From Rhizobium mesosinicum (GTDB taxonomy: Bacteria; Pseudomonadota; Alphaproteobacteria; Rhizobiales; Rhizobiaceae): a stretch of DNA of 45,566 nt. The position numbers and the translations under genes were made by a program. Shown here one piece after another: positions 8,408-15,703 of the stretch (the first letter of the stretch is position 1; the number at the start of each line of letters is the position of its first letter). The notes beneath the pieces are model-generated. The model was not told the origin of the DNA. It ran no database searches and worked only from the letters and a program-made list of their open reading frames with translations. The stretch spans positions 1 through 45,566 of the forward strand of contig NZ_JAEUAK010000019.1 in the NCBI RefSeq assembly GCF_019511345.1, in the 5' to 3' direction.

Positions 8408-9979
8408 TCAGGCCGTAAAGGCGAGACTGGTATTCTGATTTTCGATAAAGATGCCCGCCTCTGCGGCGGGCATCGCTTTGCCGAAGAGATGGCCCTGGCC
8501 GATGTCGCAGCCAAGCGGCAGTAGATAGGCGAGCTGGGCGTGCTCCTCGACGCCTTCAGCAGTCGTCTTGATGTTGAGGCTTCTTCCGAGAGCAAGCATG
8601 GCGCGGACGATCTTTTCCTGCTTCTCGTCCTCCCGGCAGGTGGCGATGAAACTCTTGTCGATCTTGATTTTGTCGAAGCGGTAACGGGCGAGCTGAGCAA
8701 GGCTCGAATAGCCCGTACCGAAATCATCGAGAGCGATCTGTACGCCGGCTTTATGCAATTCATCGAGAATATGGGCTGCGATCGCGGGATCCTGGATCAG
8801 CGCGTTTTCGGTAATTTCAACTTCCAGCCGCCCGGCGGGCAGGCCGCTTGCCGCGAGCACTTTGAAGATGCGCGAGGGAAGGAGTTTATCCTCCATCTGC
8901 ACAGGTGACACGTTGAAGGAAAGCCTTACATCATCTGGCCAGGCGAGGGCATCGCTGCAGGCCTGGGCGAGGAGGTTTTCGAAAAGTTCGGTTATCATGC
9001 CGGTTTCTTCGGCAATGCCGATGAAGACCGGAGGCGGAATCTTCATACCGTCTTCGTCAGTCCATCGGGCCAGCGCCTCAAAGCCGCAGAGCCTACCACT
9101 CCTAAGGTCGATCAGCGGCTGATAGTGGGTCTTGATCGCCTTGTTCTGAATGGCGCCCCGCAGCTTGCTCTCGAGTGATGCGCGTTCCGTCACCTTGTCT
9201 TGCATGGACGGTCGGAAGATCAGGTGATGGTTGGGACCGCGTGATTTCGCCTCGTACATGGCAAGGTCGGCGCGGTGAGCTGCATCCTCGAGTGGCTCTG
9301 CGCCTTCGTTCCAGCGGTCGTAACCCACGCTGGCGCCGACTTCGACGGCAAAGCCATCGATCAGGATGGGTCGGGTGACTGCCTGGATGAGCACTTTGGC
9401 GAACCATTCCTCCCGCGCTTCGGTCATGCCGAGGGCGATGACGATGAATTCATCCCCGCCGAAACGATAAACGCAATCGGCATTTCCCAGTGCGCAGATG
9501 CGCTTGGCTACTTCCACCAGCAGCACATCGCCACCCTTGTGGCCGACAAGGTCGTTGACTTTCTTGAATCCGTCGAGATCGACGGAGAAGATCGTAACGT
9601 TGCTCTTGGCCCCTTCGGGGACGTCGCCGTCCTTATAGGCGGGCTTGGGCAGGATCTTGCGTTCAAAGGCGTAGCGGTTCGGAAGCTTGGTCAGATGATC
9701 GTGAGTAGCGGTCCAGTCGGCGCGCGCCTGGGCGGCACCGCGAAGTTGCGTCTCTTTGCGAAGGTCGCCAATCCGCAACACGGAATAGATGAAACTCATC
9801 CCGCCGGCAATGCCGAGGGCAAGCACGAACTCGTCGGCGCCGTAGTTCTCCAAGCCGCTCATGAAGGAAACGAGCCAGCTATCGACATCCAGCAGGGTAC
9901 CTGAAATCCACAGCGTTGCTCCAAGCGCCATGAGACACAGGCATTGCTTTCCAGCCCTGCTCCTGAAGAATTCCGCCAT
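8408..9979 (-). CDS. Membrane GGDEF-EAL c-di-GMP turnover protein
   Basis: Two N-terminal hydrophobic segments anchor it in the inner membrane; a GGDEF domain and an EAL domain follow. The GGDEF motif is intact (YRFGGDEFIV), but the product-inhibition I-site Arg is lost (GNAD where RxxD is expected). The EAL domain keeps GFEALARW, FNVSP, EITE, LDDFGTGYSS, IKIDKSF and AEGVE, the metal-binding and catalytic set, so it is probably an active phosphodiesterase. The start at 9979 (MAEFFRSRAGKQ) has GGAGG upstream, at a rather long 11-nt spacing; in-frame starts at 9997 and 10015 lack an SD. It converges on pit with a 6-bp gap. Confidence 0.9.
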   Translation of the reverse strand: MAEFFRSRAGKQCLCLMALGATLWISGTLLDVDSWLVSFMSGLENYGADEFVLALGIAGGMSFIYSVLRIGDLRKETQLRGAAQARADWTATHDHLTKLPNRYAFERKILPKPAYKDGDVPEGAKSNVTIFSVDLDGFKKVNDLVGHKGGDVLLVEVAKRICALGNADCVYRFGGDEFIVIALGMTEAREEWFAKVLIQAVTRPILIDGFAVEVGASVGYDRWNEGAEPLEDAAHRADLAMYEAKSRGPNHHLIFRPSMQDKVTERASLESKLRGAIQNKAIKTHYQPLIDLRSGRLCGFEALARWTDEDGMKIPPPVFIGIAEETGMITELFENLLAQACSDALAWPDDVRLSFNVSPVQMEDKLLPSRIFKVLAASGLPAGRLEVEITENALIQDPAIAAHILDELHKAGVQIALDDFGTGYSSLAQLARYRFDKIKIDKSFIATCREDEKQEKIVRAMLALGRSLNIKTTAEGVEEHAQLAYLLPLGCDIGQGHLFGKAMPAAEAGIFIENQNTSLAFTA

Positions 9980-10215
9980 GAGCTTCTCTACCTCCATCCG
10001 GGGCGGAAATATCATGAAAGTCTGAAATGTTTATTGAAACCTGAAGGCGAATTGTCGGAGATCGTGCCATCCATTCGGTAGCACTTTCATCATAAACGGC
10101 AGACCGTGCGCGCTGCGCTGCTTCTTAGCGCGATATACGGAAAGCCGAATTTTTGCAGGCAATTTGAAACCTTTGGCCGCCTGTTGCTTTAAGCTTTCGC
10201 AACGGATGCAGCGAG

Positions 10216-10458
10216 ATGTCTCTCTTCTATTTCAAGACCGTAGACAATGACGGCATGGTTCCGGATGACCTGCCGTTCGAATTTCCCGATCTTTTCGCCG
10301 CCGTGGAAGAGGCAAAGCATGTGCTGGCCGAAATGGCGCTCGATGGCCTGCCGCAATGGCCGGGCGGATCGCTGGGCATAGAAGTGCAGAACGGTGATCG
10401 CACTCCCATCGTGCGGCTGCGGCTGGAGCTGAAAGTAGACTACGTCCGGCCGTCTTGA
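10216..10458 (+). CDS. DUF6894-type small protein (80 aa)
   Basis: The pattern Y-F-x-T-x-D-N-D-G-x-x-x-D-D, then LPFEFPDLFAAVEEAKHVLA, matches the DUF6894 family of small alphaproteobacterial proteins, which have no assigned function. No signal peptide or membrane helix. It starts a two-gene unit with the protein at 10519, which ends at the strong terminator at 10898. The SD before the ATG is weak. Confidence 0.75.
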   Translation: MSLFYFKTVDNDGMVPDDLPFEFPDLFAAVEEAKHVLAEMALDGLPQWPGGSLGIEVQNGDRTPIVRLRLELKVDYVRPS

Positions 10459-10518
10459 GCGGAACCAATGTCGCGTCCAAACCGTTTTTCAGAACTATTC
10501 AAGAGAGAGGACAATCTC

Positions 10519-10869
10519 ATGCACGTTGTCGGCACCCAGGTCATCCCCGCCTATGGCAGCAAAGGTGGTTTCACGGTCGAGTTCGTGGGCGACGGCGGCG
10601 AAGTCGTCTCCGTGCAGATCAAGAGCGATCGCGGCCAGCAACTGAACCGGCTGAATGCGGTCGAAAAGGCGAGGGAAGTGATGAGCCGTTTTGCTGCGGC
10701 GGAGATCTGCGAAGACGGCGCTCGCCTCAGCGTGCTCCAGACCGCCCGTGCGGCGGGTGATCAGGGAACGATGGAAGAGCAGCTCGATGAAGGGCTGGAA
10801 GGCACATTTCCCGCCAGCGATCCAGTCTCGGTCACCAGCACCGCAATCCCCAAGGGCAGCAAGCACTGA
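10519..10869 (+). CDS. Hypothetical protein with FPASDPVS tail (116 aa)
   Basis: The ATG at 10519 (MHVVGTQVIPAYG) is chosen over one at 10468 because GAGAGGAC lies just upstream. The first 70 residues look like a small alpha/beta domain with no name I can give. The C-terminus holds DEGLEGTFPASDPVSVT, a short acidic FPASDP motif seen at the end of many small rhizobial stress-associated proteins. It sits 60 bp after the DUF6894 gene, and the pair shares a terminator. Confidence 0.7.
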   Translation: MHVVGTQVIPAYGSKGGFTVEFVGDGGEVVSVQIKSDRGQQLNRLNAVEKAREVMSRFAAAEICEDGARLSVLQTARAAGDQGTMEEQLDEGLEGTFPASDPVSVTSTAIPKGSKH

Positions 10870-10897
10870 TCTGCCATTCATGGCCGCACCGTAGAAG

Positions 10898-10935
10898 GCG
10901 CCCTGCGATCATCAGCTTGATCGCAGGGCGCTTTT
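10898..10935 (+). terminator. Strong Rho-independent terminator
   Basis: A perfect 14-bp stem, GCGCCCTGCGATCA (10898-10911) with TGATCGCAGGGCGC (10918-10931), loop TCAGCT, followed by TTTT. It lies 29 bp after the stop of the 10519 gene and 43 bp before the histidine kinase start, so it separates the two transcription units. Confidence 0.9.
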
Positions 10936-10977
10936 CGGTCACAGGTAGTTTAGACCCGCAGCTCAAAGATCGCTCTC

Positions 10978-12471
10978 ATGCCCTCCTCGAATGCCTCCTT
11001 CGTGCGCTCCGCGCTTATCATGCTGGCGCTCGGCGTGTTGATCCTGACGTTGATTGTCGGGACCTCGCTCTGGCTTGTTCGGGAAAACAGTGTCTATTCC
11101 GATGAGGTGGCGCAGATACGTCAGGTGCGCAGCGCTGCCGCCGATCTGCTCTCGACCCTTCAGGACGCCGAGACCGGCCAGCGCGGCTTCCTGCTGACGC
11201 TGGACCGGAAATATCTCGATCCCTACCATATAGCGATTGCAGGCTTCTCGGAGCGGCGGCAGCGGTTGCGGAATGCCACGAATGATGTTTCGCTCTACAG
11301 CGGAAGCATGGTGCCTCTGGATAGTGCGATCGACGCCAAACTCAAGGAGCTATCGTCGACCGTTACGCTCGCGTCGCAGGGGCAGATGGCGGATGCACTT
11401 GCCATCGTCCGCAGCGATGCCGGCAATGCAGCAATGGCGGTGGCACGCTCGACGCTCACCGGTCTTATCGCTTCGACAGACGATCGCCTGCGGGTTATCG
11501 TTACCGAACAATTGAATGCGGCCGCTAATCTGCAATGGGTCACGGTGGGCGGCGCGATTGCCATTGTCATCGTCGTCGGTGGCGCCATCCTCATCATCAT
11601 CCAGCACGTGCGGGAACTTTCGCGGGCGCAGAGGGAACTCGAAGTGCTCAATGTCGGGCTGGAAGAGCGCGTGAGCGAGCGCACCGAAGATCTTATGCGG
11701 GCGAACCAGGAAATCCAGCGTTTTGCCTATATCGTCACGCACGATCTCCGCGCGCCGCTCGTCAACATCATGGGCTTTCTAAGCGAGTTGGAAACCAGCC
11801 TAAAGGCGGTAACCGCCTATGTTCTTGCGGATGACAGGGCGCCGAGCGAGGAGGAAATCAGGGAGGCGCGGCTTGCGGTGGAAGAAGACCTGCCGGAGGC
11901 GGTGAATTTCATCCGCTCCTCCACGCGCAAGATGGACTCGCTCATCAATGCTATCCTGAAGATTTCGCGGGACGGGCGGCGCAAGCTTGCTCCGGAGCGG
12001 ATCGATCTCAAAGCGTCGCTCGAAACGGCGGCCGCGAGTGTCCGGCATCAGATCGCCGCTTCCGATGGAACGGTGGAAATCGATGTGCGCGTGCCTTCGC
12101 TTGTGACTGACCGTTTCTCGCTCGACCAGATTTTCGGCAATGTCTTCGACAACGCGGTAAAATATCGTTCGCCGGCCCGGCCGCTCGATTTGCGGGTGAG
12201 GGCAGTGCCGGCAGGCAAAGGGCGCGTCCAGATCGATATCAAAGACAATGGCCGCGGTATTGGAAAAGCGGATTTGGAGCGGGTATTCGAGCTTTTCCGA
12301 CGTGCCGGCGAGCAGGACCAGGCAGGTGAGGGCATCGGGCTTGCCTATGTGCGCTCGTTAATACGAAATTTGGGGGGCGATGTTACGGTCGATTCGGCCG
12401 AAGGCGTCGGAAGTACATTCACACTAGTACTGCCGGCAGACCTAAGCACGATTATAAAGGCAGAAACATGA
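10978..12471 (+). CDS. CHASE3-domain sensor histidine kinase
   Basis: Membrane helix 1 (about 11-34), a periplasmic CHASE3 domain (about 40-180, with DAETGQRGFLLT at 63-74), helix 2 (about 188-208), a coiled-coil stretch, HisKA with FAYIVTHDLRAP (His255), and a HATPase_c domain (N box DQIFGNVFDNAVKY, G boxes DNGRGIG and GEGIGLAY). All catalytic motifs are intact in 497 aa. It overlaps the response regulator by ATGA, so the two are translationally coupled and should form a phosphorelay. The signal sensed is unknown. No good SD is seen before the ATG. Confidence 0.92.
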   Translation: MPSSNASFVRSALIMLALGVLILTLIVGTSLWLVRENSVYSDEVAQIRQVRSAAADLLSTLQDAETGQRGFLLTLDRKYLDPYHIAIAGFSERRQRLRNATNDVSLYSGSMVPLDSAIDAKLKELSSTVTLASQGQMADALAIVRSDAGNAAMAVARSTLTGLIASTDDRLRVIVTEQLNAAANLQWVTVGGAIAIVIVVGGAILIIIQHVRELSRAQRELEVLNVGLEERVSERTEDLMRANQEIQRFAYIVTHDLRAPLVNIMGFLSELETSLKAVTAYVLADDRAPSEEEIREARLAVEEDLPEAVNFIRSSTRKMDSLINAILKISRDGRRKLAPERIDLKASLETAAASVRHQIAASDGTVEIDVRVPSLVTDRFSLDQIFGNVFDNAVKYRSPARPLDLRVRAVPAGKGRVQIDIKDNGRGIGKADLERVFELFRRAGEQDQAGEGIGLAYVRSLIRNLGGDVTVDSAEGVGSTFTLVLPADLSTIIKAET

Positions 12472-12908
12472 AAGCTACCGGCAAGGAAGTCACCATCGTC
12501 ATGATCGAGGACGATGAGGGGCATGCCCGTCTCATCGAGAAGAACGTGCGTCGCGCAGGCGTCAACAACGAGATCGTGCCGTTTACCAACGGGACCAGCG
12601 CTCTCGATTTCATTCTCGGAACGGATCGCAGCGGCGAAGTGAGCCGCGACCGCTATCTTCTCGTTCTGCTAGACCTGAACCTGCCGGATATGTCGGGCAT
12701 CGATATTCTCGATAAGATCAAGGGTAACGAGCATACTAAGCGTCTGCCGGTGGTGATCCTGACGACGACCGACGACGAGCGTGAAATTCAGCGCTGCTAT
12801 GACCTCGGCGCCAATGTCTACATTACCAAGCCCGTCGATTACGAGAATTTTGCCCATGCGATCCGCCAACTCGGCCTGTTCTTCGCGGTGATCCAGATCC
12901 CGCAATAA
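12468..12908 (+). CDS. Single-domain response regulator (Rcp1-like)
   Basis: A stand-alone receiver domain of 146 aa with acidic pocket EDD (14-16), phospho-acceptor Asp69 (LLDLNLPDMSG), Thr at 99-101 and Lys121 (ITKP). There is no output domain, so it acts through protein contacts, a further phosphorelay step or feedback on its kinase. The insertion between helix 2 and strand 3 and the DLNLPDMSG motif resemble regulators paired with phytochrome or CHASE3 kinases. It overlaps its kinase by 4 bp. Confidence 0.92.
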   Translation: MKATGKEVTIVMIEDDEGHARLIEKNVRRAGVNNEIVPFTNGTSALDFILGTDRSGEVSRDRYLLVLLDLNLPDMSGIDILDKIKGNEHTKRLPVVILTTTDDEREIQRCYDLGANVYITKPVDYENFAHAIRQLGLFFAVIQIPQ

Positions 12909-12920
12909 ACCGGCAAAGAG

Positions 12921-12951
12921 AAAGGCGAGCGGCCGTAGCGCGCCCGCCTTT
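12921..12951. terminator. Probable bidirectional terminator
   Basis: GGCGAGCG and CGCCCGCC form an 8-bp stem with one A-C mismatch, flanked by AAA on the left and TTT on the right, so it can serve both the response regulator (plus) and the small gene at 12964 (minus). The stem is imperfect. Confidence 0.5.
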
Positions 12952-12963
12952 AACTCTGAGAGT

Positions 12964-13083
12964 TCAGGCGACGTTGATCAGCAGTGGAAGGCTGATCATG
13001 ATGCCGACGAGAACGGCGACAACAGTTGCGACACGCACGGCGCGAATACGCCGCGTGCGCTCCCCACTCCAGTCATAGGTCAT
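12964..13083 (-). CDS. 39-residue single-helix membrane protein
   Basis: A short frame encodes a basic N-terminus (MTYDWSGERTRRIRAVRVA) followed by one hydrophobic helix (about 18-38) and a stop. A GGAG SD lies eight bases before the ATG (13081-13083). The positive-inside pattern and SD argue for a real small inner-membrane protein. No homologue is known to me. It lies between a terminator hairpin and the histidine phosphatase gene, in the same orientation as the latter. Confidence 0.55.
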   Translation of the reverse strand: MTYDWSGERTRRIRAVRVATVVAVLVGIMISLPLLINVA

Positions 13084-13183
13084 TTTTCGTCTCCGCAGGG
13101 AAGGACGTAGAGCCCCGGGGTACCGGGTTCAATGTGTATGGCCGCGTTTGCTTGTGTAAGGCTGGACTAATTTAGGGGCGTGT

Positions 13184-13729
13184 TCAGAAACGCAGCGACC
13201 AGCGGCGGTTGTCATGCGTCATACGCACCATACCGAGCGGCTGAACATCTATTGTCCAGAAGGAAGCAGGCGGTGCTTTCAGGACATCCAGGATCGCGGC
13301 GCGGATGACGGCTGCGTGGGTAACTGCCACGACATGGCCGCCGAGCGGCATTTCCTCATTCATCCAGCCGGTGATGCGTTTGCAAAGCTGTTGCAGGCTC
13401 TCACCCTCATGCGGGGCAGCTTCGGGATCGGATATCCAGAGAGCAAAATTATCAGGCTCTTCGGAATGAAGGCTCATAAGCGGCTTGCCGCTCCAGCGAC
13501 CATAGTCGCAGTCCCTGAGCGCGGGGGCAAGGACCGCGTCGAAGCCCAGCATTTCGGCGGTCTGCCGGCTGCGCAGCGCCGGGCTTACGAAAACCCTGTC
13601 CGCCTGTCCCGGTGACGGCAGCGTGGCTTTGCTCATCGCTTGTTCCTCCAGCGGTTCATCCATGGGAAAGGAAGCCGTGCGATTTGCCGCCGTGGCGCCG
13701 TGATTTATCCATGTGAGGCGAGTGGTCAC
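13184..13729 (-). CDS. Histidine phosphatase family protein, cobalt/B12-linked (181 aa)
   Basis: Phosphoglycerate-mutase-like phosphatase. The usual RHG motif reads NHG (TWINHGATAANR, near residue 10), so the phospho-acceptor His is kept but the Arg is lost. The later SPALRSRQTAEML and VTHAAVIRA blocks, with the second catalytic His, are intact. A GTG start at 13727-13729 fits best: GGAGGGCG lies just upstream, and longer frames would run into the riboswitch. It is divergent from the cobalamin riboswitch and cbtBA. That suggests a role like alpha-ribazole phosphatase (CobC) or another cobamide step, but this is inference from position. Confidence 0.75.
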   Translation of the reverse strand: MTTRLTWINHGATAANRTASFPMDEPLEEQAMSKATLPSPGQADRVFVSPALRSRQTAEMLGFDAVLAPALRDCDYGRWSGKPLMSLHSEEPDNFALWISDPEAAPHEGESLQQLCKRITGWMNEEMPLGGHVVAVTHAAVIRAAILDVLKAPPASFWTIDVQPLGMVRMTHDNRRWSLRF

Positions 13730-13783
13730 GTTATGCGCCCTCCGGAGATAGGGCGGGATGACCGCCACGCGTATGAAGTTTCG

Positions 13784-13813
13784 TTGACAGTATCTTTGAC
13801 GTGCAGATATAAC
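13784..13813 (+). promoter_or_regulatory. Sigma-70-type promoter of the cobalt island
   Basis: TTGACA at 13784-13789 and TATAAC at 13808-13813 with an 18-bp spacer (or ATATAA with 17 bp). A start near 13820 would place the whole B12 aptamer in the transcript leader. Confidence 0.6.
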
Positions 13814-13935
13814 CGTGACGTTGCGGGTTTGGAAGCCGGTGAAAGTCCGGCGCGGTCGCGCCACTGTGACCAGCGTGTCGAAGTTCTTCGCGTTGGAAGT
13901 CAGACCCTACTGCACACGAGATCTTCGACTGAACG
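13814..13935 (+). promoter_or_regulatory. Cobalamin riboswitch controlling cbtBA
   Basis: The conserved core GAAGCCGGTGAAAGTCCGG (13832-13850) leads into GCGCGGTCGCGCCACTGTGA, and the B12-box AAGTCAGACC follows at 13897-13906. This is the standard order of the adenosylcobalamin aptamer. The box lies about 50 nt before the cbtB ATG and the AGGAGG at 13945-13950, so ligand binding could hide the SD. Known cbtAB operons are repressed by B12 in this way. Edges are approximate. Confidence 0.93.
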
Positions 13936-13955
13936 CGTCATTCCAGGAGGAATAC

Positions 13956-14165
13956 ATGTCTGACACCACTTTTGCGCCGGTCACGTCGCCCGCCCCAATT
14001 CCTGTAAGCCAGATTCTGCCATGGGCGATCTTCGGCGGCCTGCTGATGCTGATTGCCATCTATTTCGTCGGAACCGAAGAAGGCGCGATGGCGCTCTTCA
14101 ACGGCATGTATGTGCACGAATTCGTGCATGACGCCCGCCACCTCCTCGGCTTTCCCTGCCACTAA
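13956..14165 (+). CDS. cbtB: Cobalt transporter subunit CbtB (69 aa)
   Basis: A short protein with one membrane helix (about 20-40) and a C-terminal His-rich metal motif, VHEFVHDARHLLGFPCH, typical of CbtB. The SD AGGAGG is five bases before the ATG. CbtB and CbtA together are predicted to bring cobalt into the cell, with the C-terminal histidines binding Co(II). It is the first gene behind the cobalamin riboswitch. Confidence 0.92.
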   Translation: MSDTTFAPVTSPAPIPVSQILPWAIFGGLLMLIAIYFVGTEEGAMALFNGMYVHEFVHDARHLLGFPCH

Positions 14166-14213
14166 GCGTCGCGATCTTCCAGATCCGCTTGATACGGTTT
14201 AGTGGTAGTTTTT

Positions 14214-14257
14214 GCATGTCGTCATCGCAAAACCGCTGAACGCTTTGTGCGACATGC
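14214..14257. repeat. RIME-like palindrome between cbtB and cbtA
   Basis: GCATGTCG (14214-14221) and CGACATGC (14250-14257) are perfect 8-bp inverted arms around the CGCAAAACCGCTG core also found near 1381 and 40829. In RNA it would form a long hairpin ending 18 nt before the cbtA start, where it could affect cbtA translation or segmental mRNA stability. Confidence 0.75.
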
Positions 14258-14275
14258 TTTAGGGGAGTGTCTCAC

Positions 14276-15010
14276 ATGGTTGGAAATCTTCTGCTTCGCG
14301 GCATGATCGCGGGCGTGATTGCTGGCATCCTGGTTTTCGCCTTTGCGCGCTTCTTCGGCGAGCCGCTCGTCGATGCTGCCATCGCCTTCGAAGAGGCGGC
14401 GGCGCAGGCTGCCGGCGAGGTTGCCGAGCCTGAAATCGTCAGCCGCGCCACCCAGGCGGGGCTTGGGCTCTTGATCGGCGTCATGGCGTACAGCGTTGCC
14501 ATTGGTGGGCTGTTTGCGCTTGTCTTCGCCTTCGTCCATGGCCGCTTCAGCAGCCTTTCGGCACGCGGCACCTCGGCCGTTATAGCAGTCGCCGCTTTCG
14601 TCACCATCGTCATCGTTCCGGCTATCAAATATCCGGCCAATCCGCCGGCTGTCGGCAACTCGGATACGATCGGGGTGCGCACCGAGCTGTTCTTCCTGAT
14701 GATTGTCGTTTCGATTGCTTCGCTGATCGCGGCCGTTGCAATTGCCCGCAGCCTGACAGCGCGCTACGGCTTGTGGAATGCGGCGATCCTTGCGGGTGTT
14801 CTCTTCGTCGTCTTCATCGGTCTGGTGGAATATCTGCTGCCTCCGATCAACGAAGTGCCGGAGAACTTCTCGGCGATGGTGCTATGGCGTTTCCGCACGA
14901 CCACACTCGGCATGCATATGATCCTCTGGCTGGTGCTCGGTCTCGCTTTCGGCGCGCTGGCGGAGAAGCGCCTCGCGGCGAAGGGCGTGTTGCGCCCAGC
15001 CCATCGATAA
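14276..15010 (+). CDS. cbtA: Cobalt transporter subunit CbtA (244 aa)
   Basis: An integral membrane protein with about six helices, beginning MVGNLLLRGMIAGVIAGILV, as CbtA proteins do. Acidic and His-containing loops (FGEPLVDAAIAFEE; TLGMHMILW) fit a metal channel. The ATG at 14276 is preferred over an upstream in-frame GTG at 14267 because GGGGAG is well placed. It lies 110 bp after cbtB with a RIME palindrome between, but in the same riboswitch-led unit. Confidence 0.92.
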   Translation: MVGNLLLRGMIAGVIAGILVFAFARFFGEPLVDAAIAFEEAAAQAAGEVAEPEIVSRATQAGLGLLIGVMAYSVAIGGLFALVFAFVHGRFSSLSARGTSAVIAVAAFVTIVIVPAIKYPANPPAVGNSDTIGVRTELFFLMIVVSIASLIAAVAIARSLTARYGLWNAAILAGVLFVVFIGLVEYLLPPINEVPENFSAMVLWRFRTTTLGMHMILWLVLGLAFGALAEKRLAAKGVLRPAHR

Positions 15011-15018
15011 GGAGCGGC

Positions 15019-15042
15019 AGAGGGGGTTGACGCTCCCTCTTT
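15019..15042 (+). terminator. Weak hairpin after cbtA
   Basis: AGAGGG (15019-15024) pairs with CCCTCT (15035-15040) across a 10-nt loop, followed by TTG. The stem is short and the T-run poor, so it may at most weaken read-through into the 15095 gene. Confidence 0.3.
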
Positions 15043-15094
15043 GCTCGCAACGCGCGTCGGCTCTTCGGCTGCTGCGCCGGGACTTGGACGTATT

Positions 15095-15703
15095 GTGAAA
15101 AACGGATTCAATCTCCTTTGTTTCGGCCTTGCCCTGCTGATCGCGGGGAGTGCGTCCGCGCATGGAGGCGGTAGGGACGAGGGCAGCCGCGCTGGCCTGC
15201 CGGTGCCCGAAATATCTCACGGGGAAATGGCTGTGATTGCCGACTATCGCGGCCGTATCATGGATCTCGCCGCAAGTGCGGTCGATACGAACGAGCCTTT
15301 CCGGCGTGTCCTGAACTATGCCGAGATACAGTATTCCTACTGCCTCTGGGGTCGGATGCCTGGCAGCGTGACCGATGAGGAAAGTCCGTTCAACGAATGT
15401 GCCCATGCCTACCTGGCGGCGACCAAGGCGGTGCTGCTTGCTATGCGCGACATGCCGCAGGAAGCCGTAGCCGCCGGTGAAATCGCATCGGCTGTCGATG
15501 TCGATATGGTCCGGCGCGGGCTCTCGCTGGTGACCTGCCGCTTCAGTGACGAAGGTTTCGACACGGCCGATGTCGTGCGCCCGCGCTGGAGCGAAATTCC
15601 CCTGCATCCGGCGAGCATGGCCTCGCTCACCGGATTTGCGGCGATCCTCGCTGCGGGGTTCTTTGTCCTCAGGCGGCTTCTTCGGATTCAGTCTTCCGAA
15701 TAG
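15095..15703 (+). CDS. Exported protein of unknown function next to cbtA (202 aa)
   Basis: Taking the GTG at 15095 gives a clean signal peptide (MKNGFNLLCFGLALLIAGSASA), so the mature protein starts HGGGRDEG. About 150 periplasmic residues follow with three cysteines (SYCLW, NECAH, VTCRF), then one C-terminal helix (about 177-195) and a basic tail, so it should be anchored with its body outside the inner membrane. An upstream in-frame TTG at 15041 would bury the signal peptide. I know no family. It follows cbtA by 84 bp on the same strand, so a role in cobalt capture or CbtBA assembly is possible. Its 3' end overlaps the convergent molybdoenzyme gene by 16 bp. Confidence 0.65.
   Translation: MKNGFNLLCFGLALLIAGSASAHGGGRDEGSRAGLPVPEISHGEMAVIADYRGRIMDLAASAVDTNEPFRRVLNYAEIQYSYCLWGRMPGSVTDEESPFNECAHAYLAATKAVLLAMRDMPQEAVAAGEIASAVDVDMVRRGLSLVTCRFSDEGFDTADVVRPRWSEIPLHPASMASLTGFAAILAAGFFVLRRLLRIQSSE

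Noticed and set aside
13730..13864. Longer histidine phosphatase reading into the riboswitch
   Set aside because: The GTG at 13729 has a strong SD; the extension overlaps the opposite promoter and aptamer.
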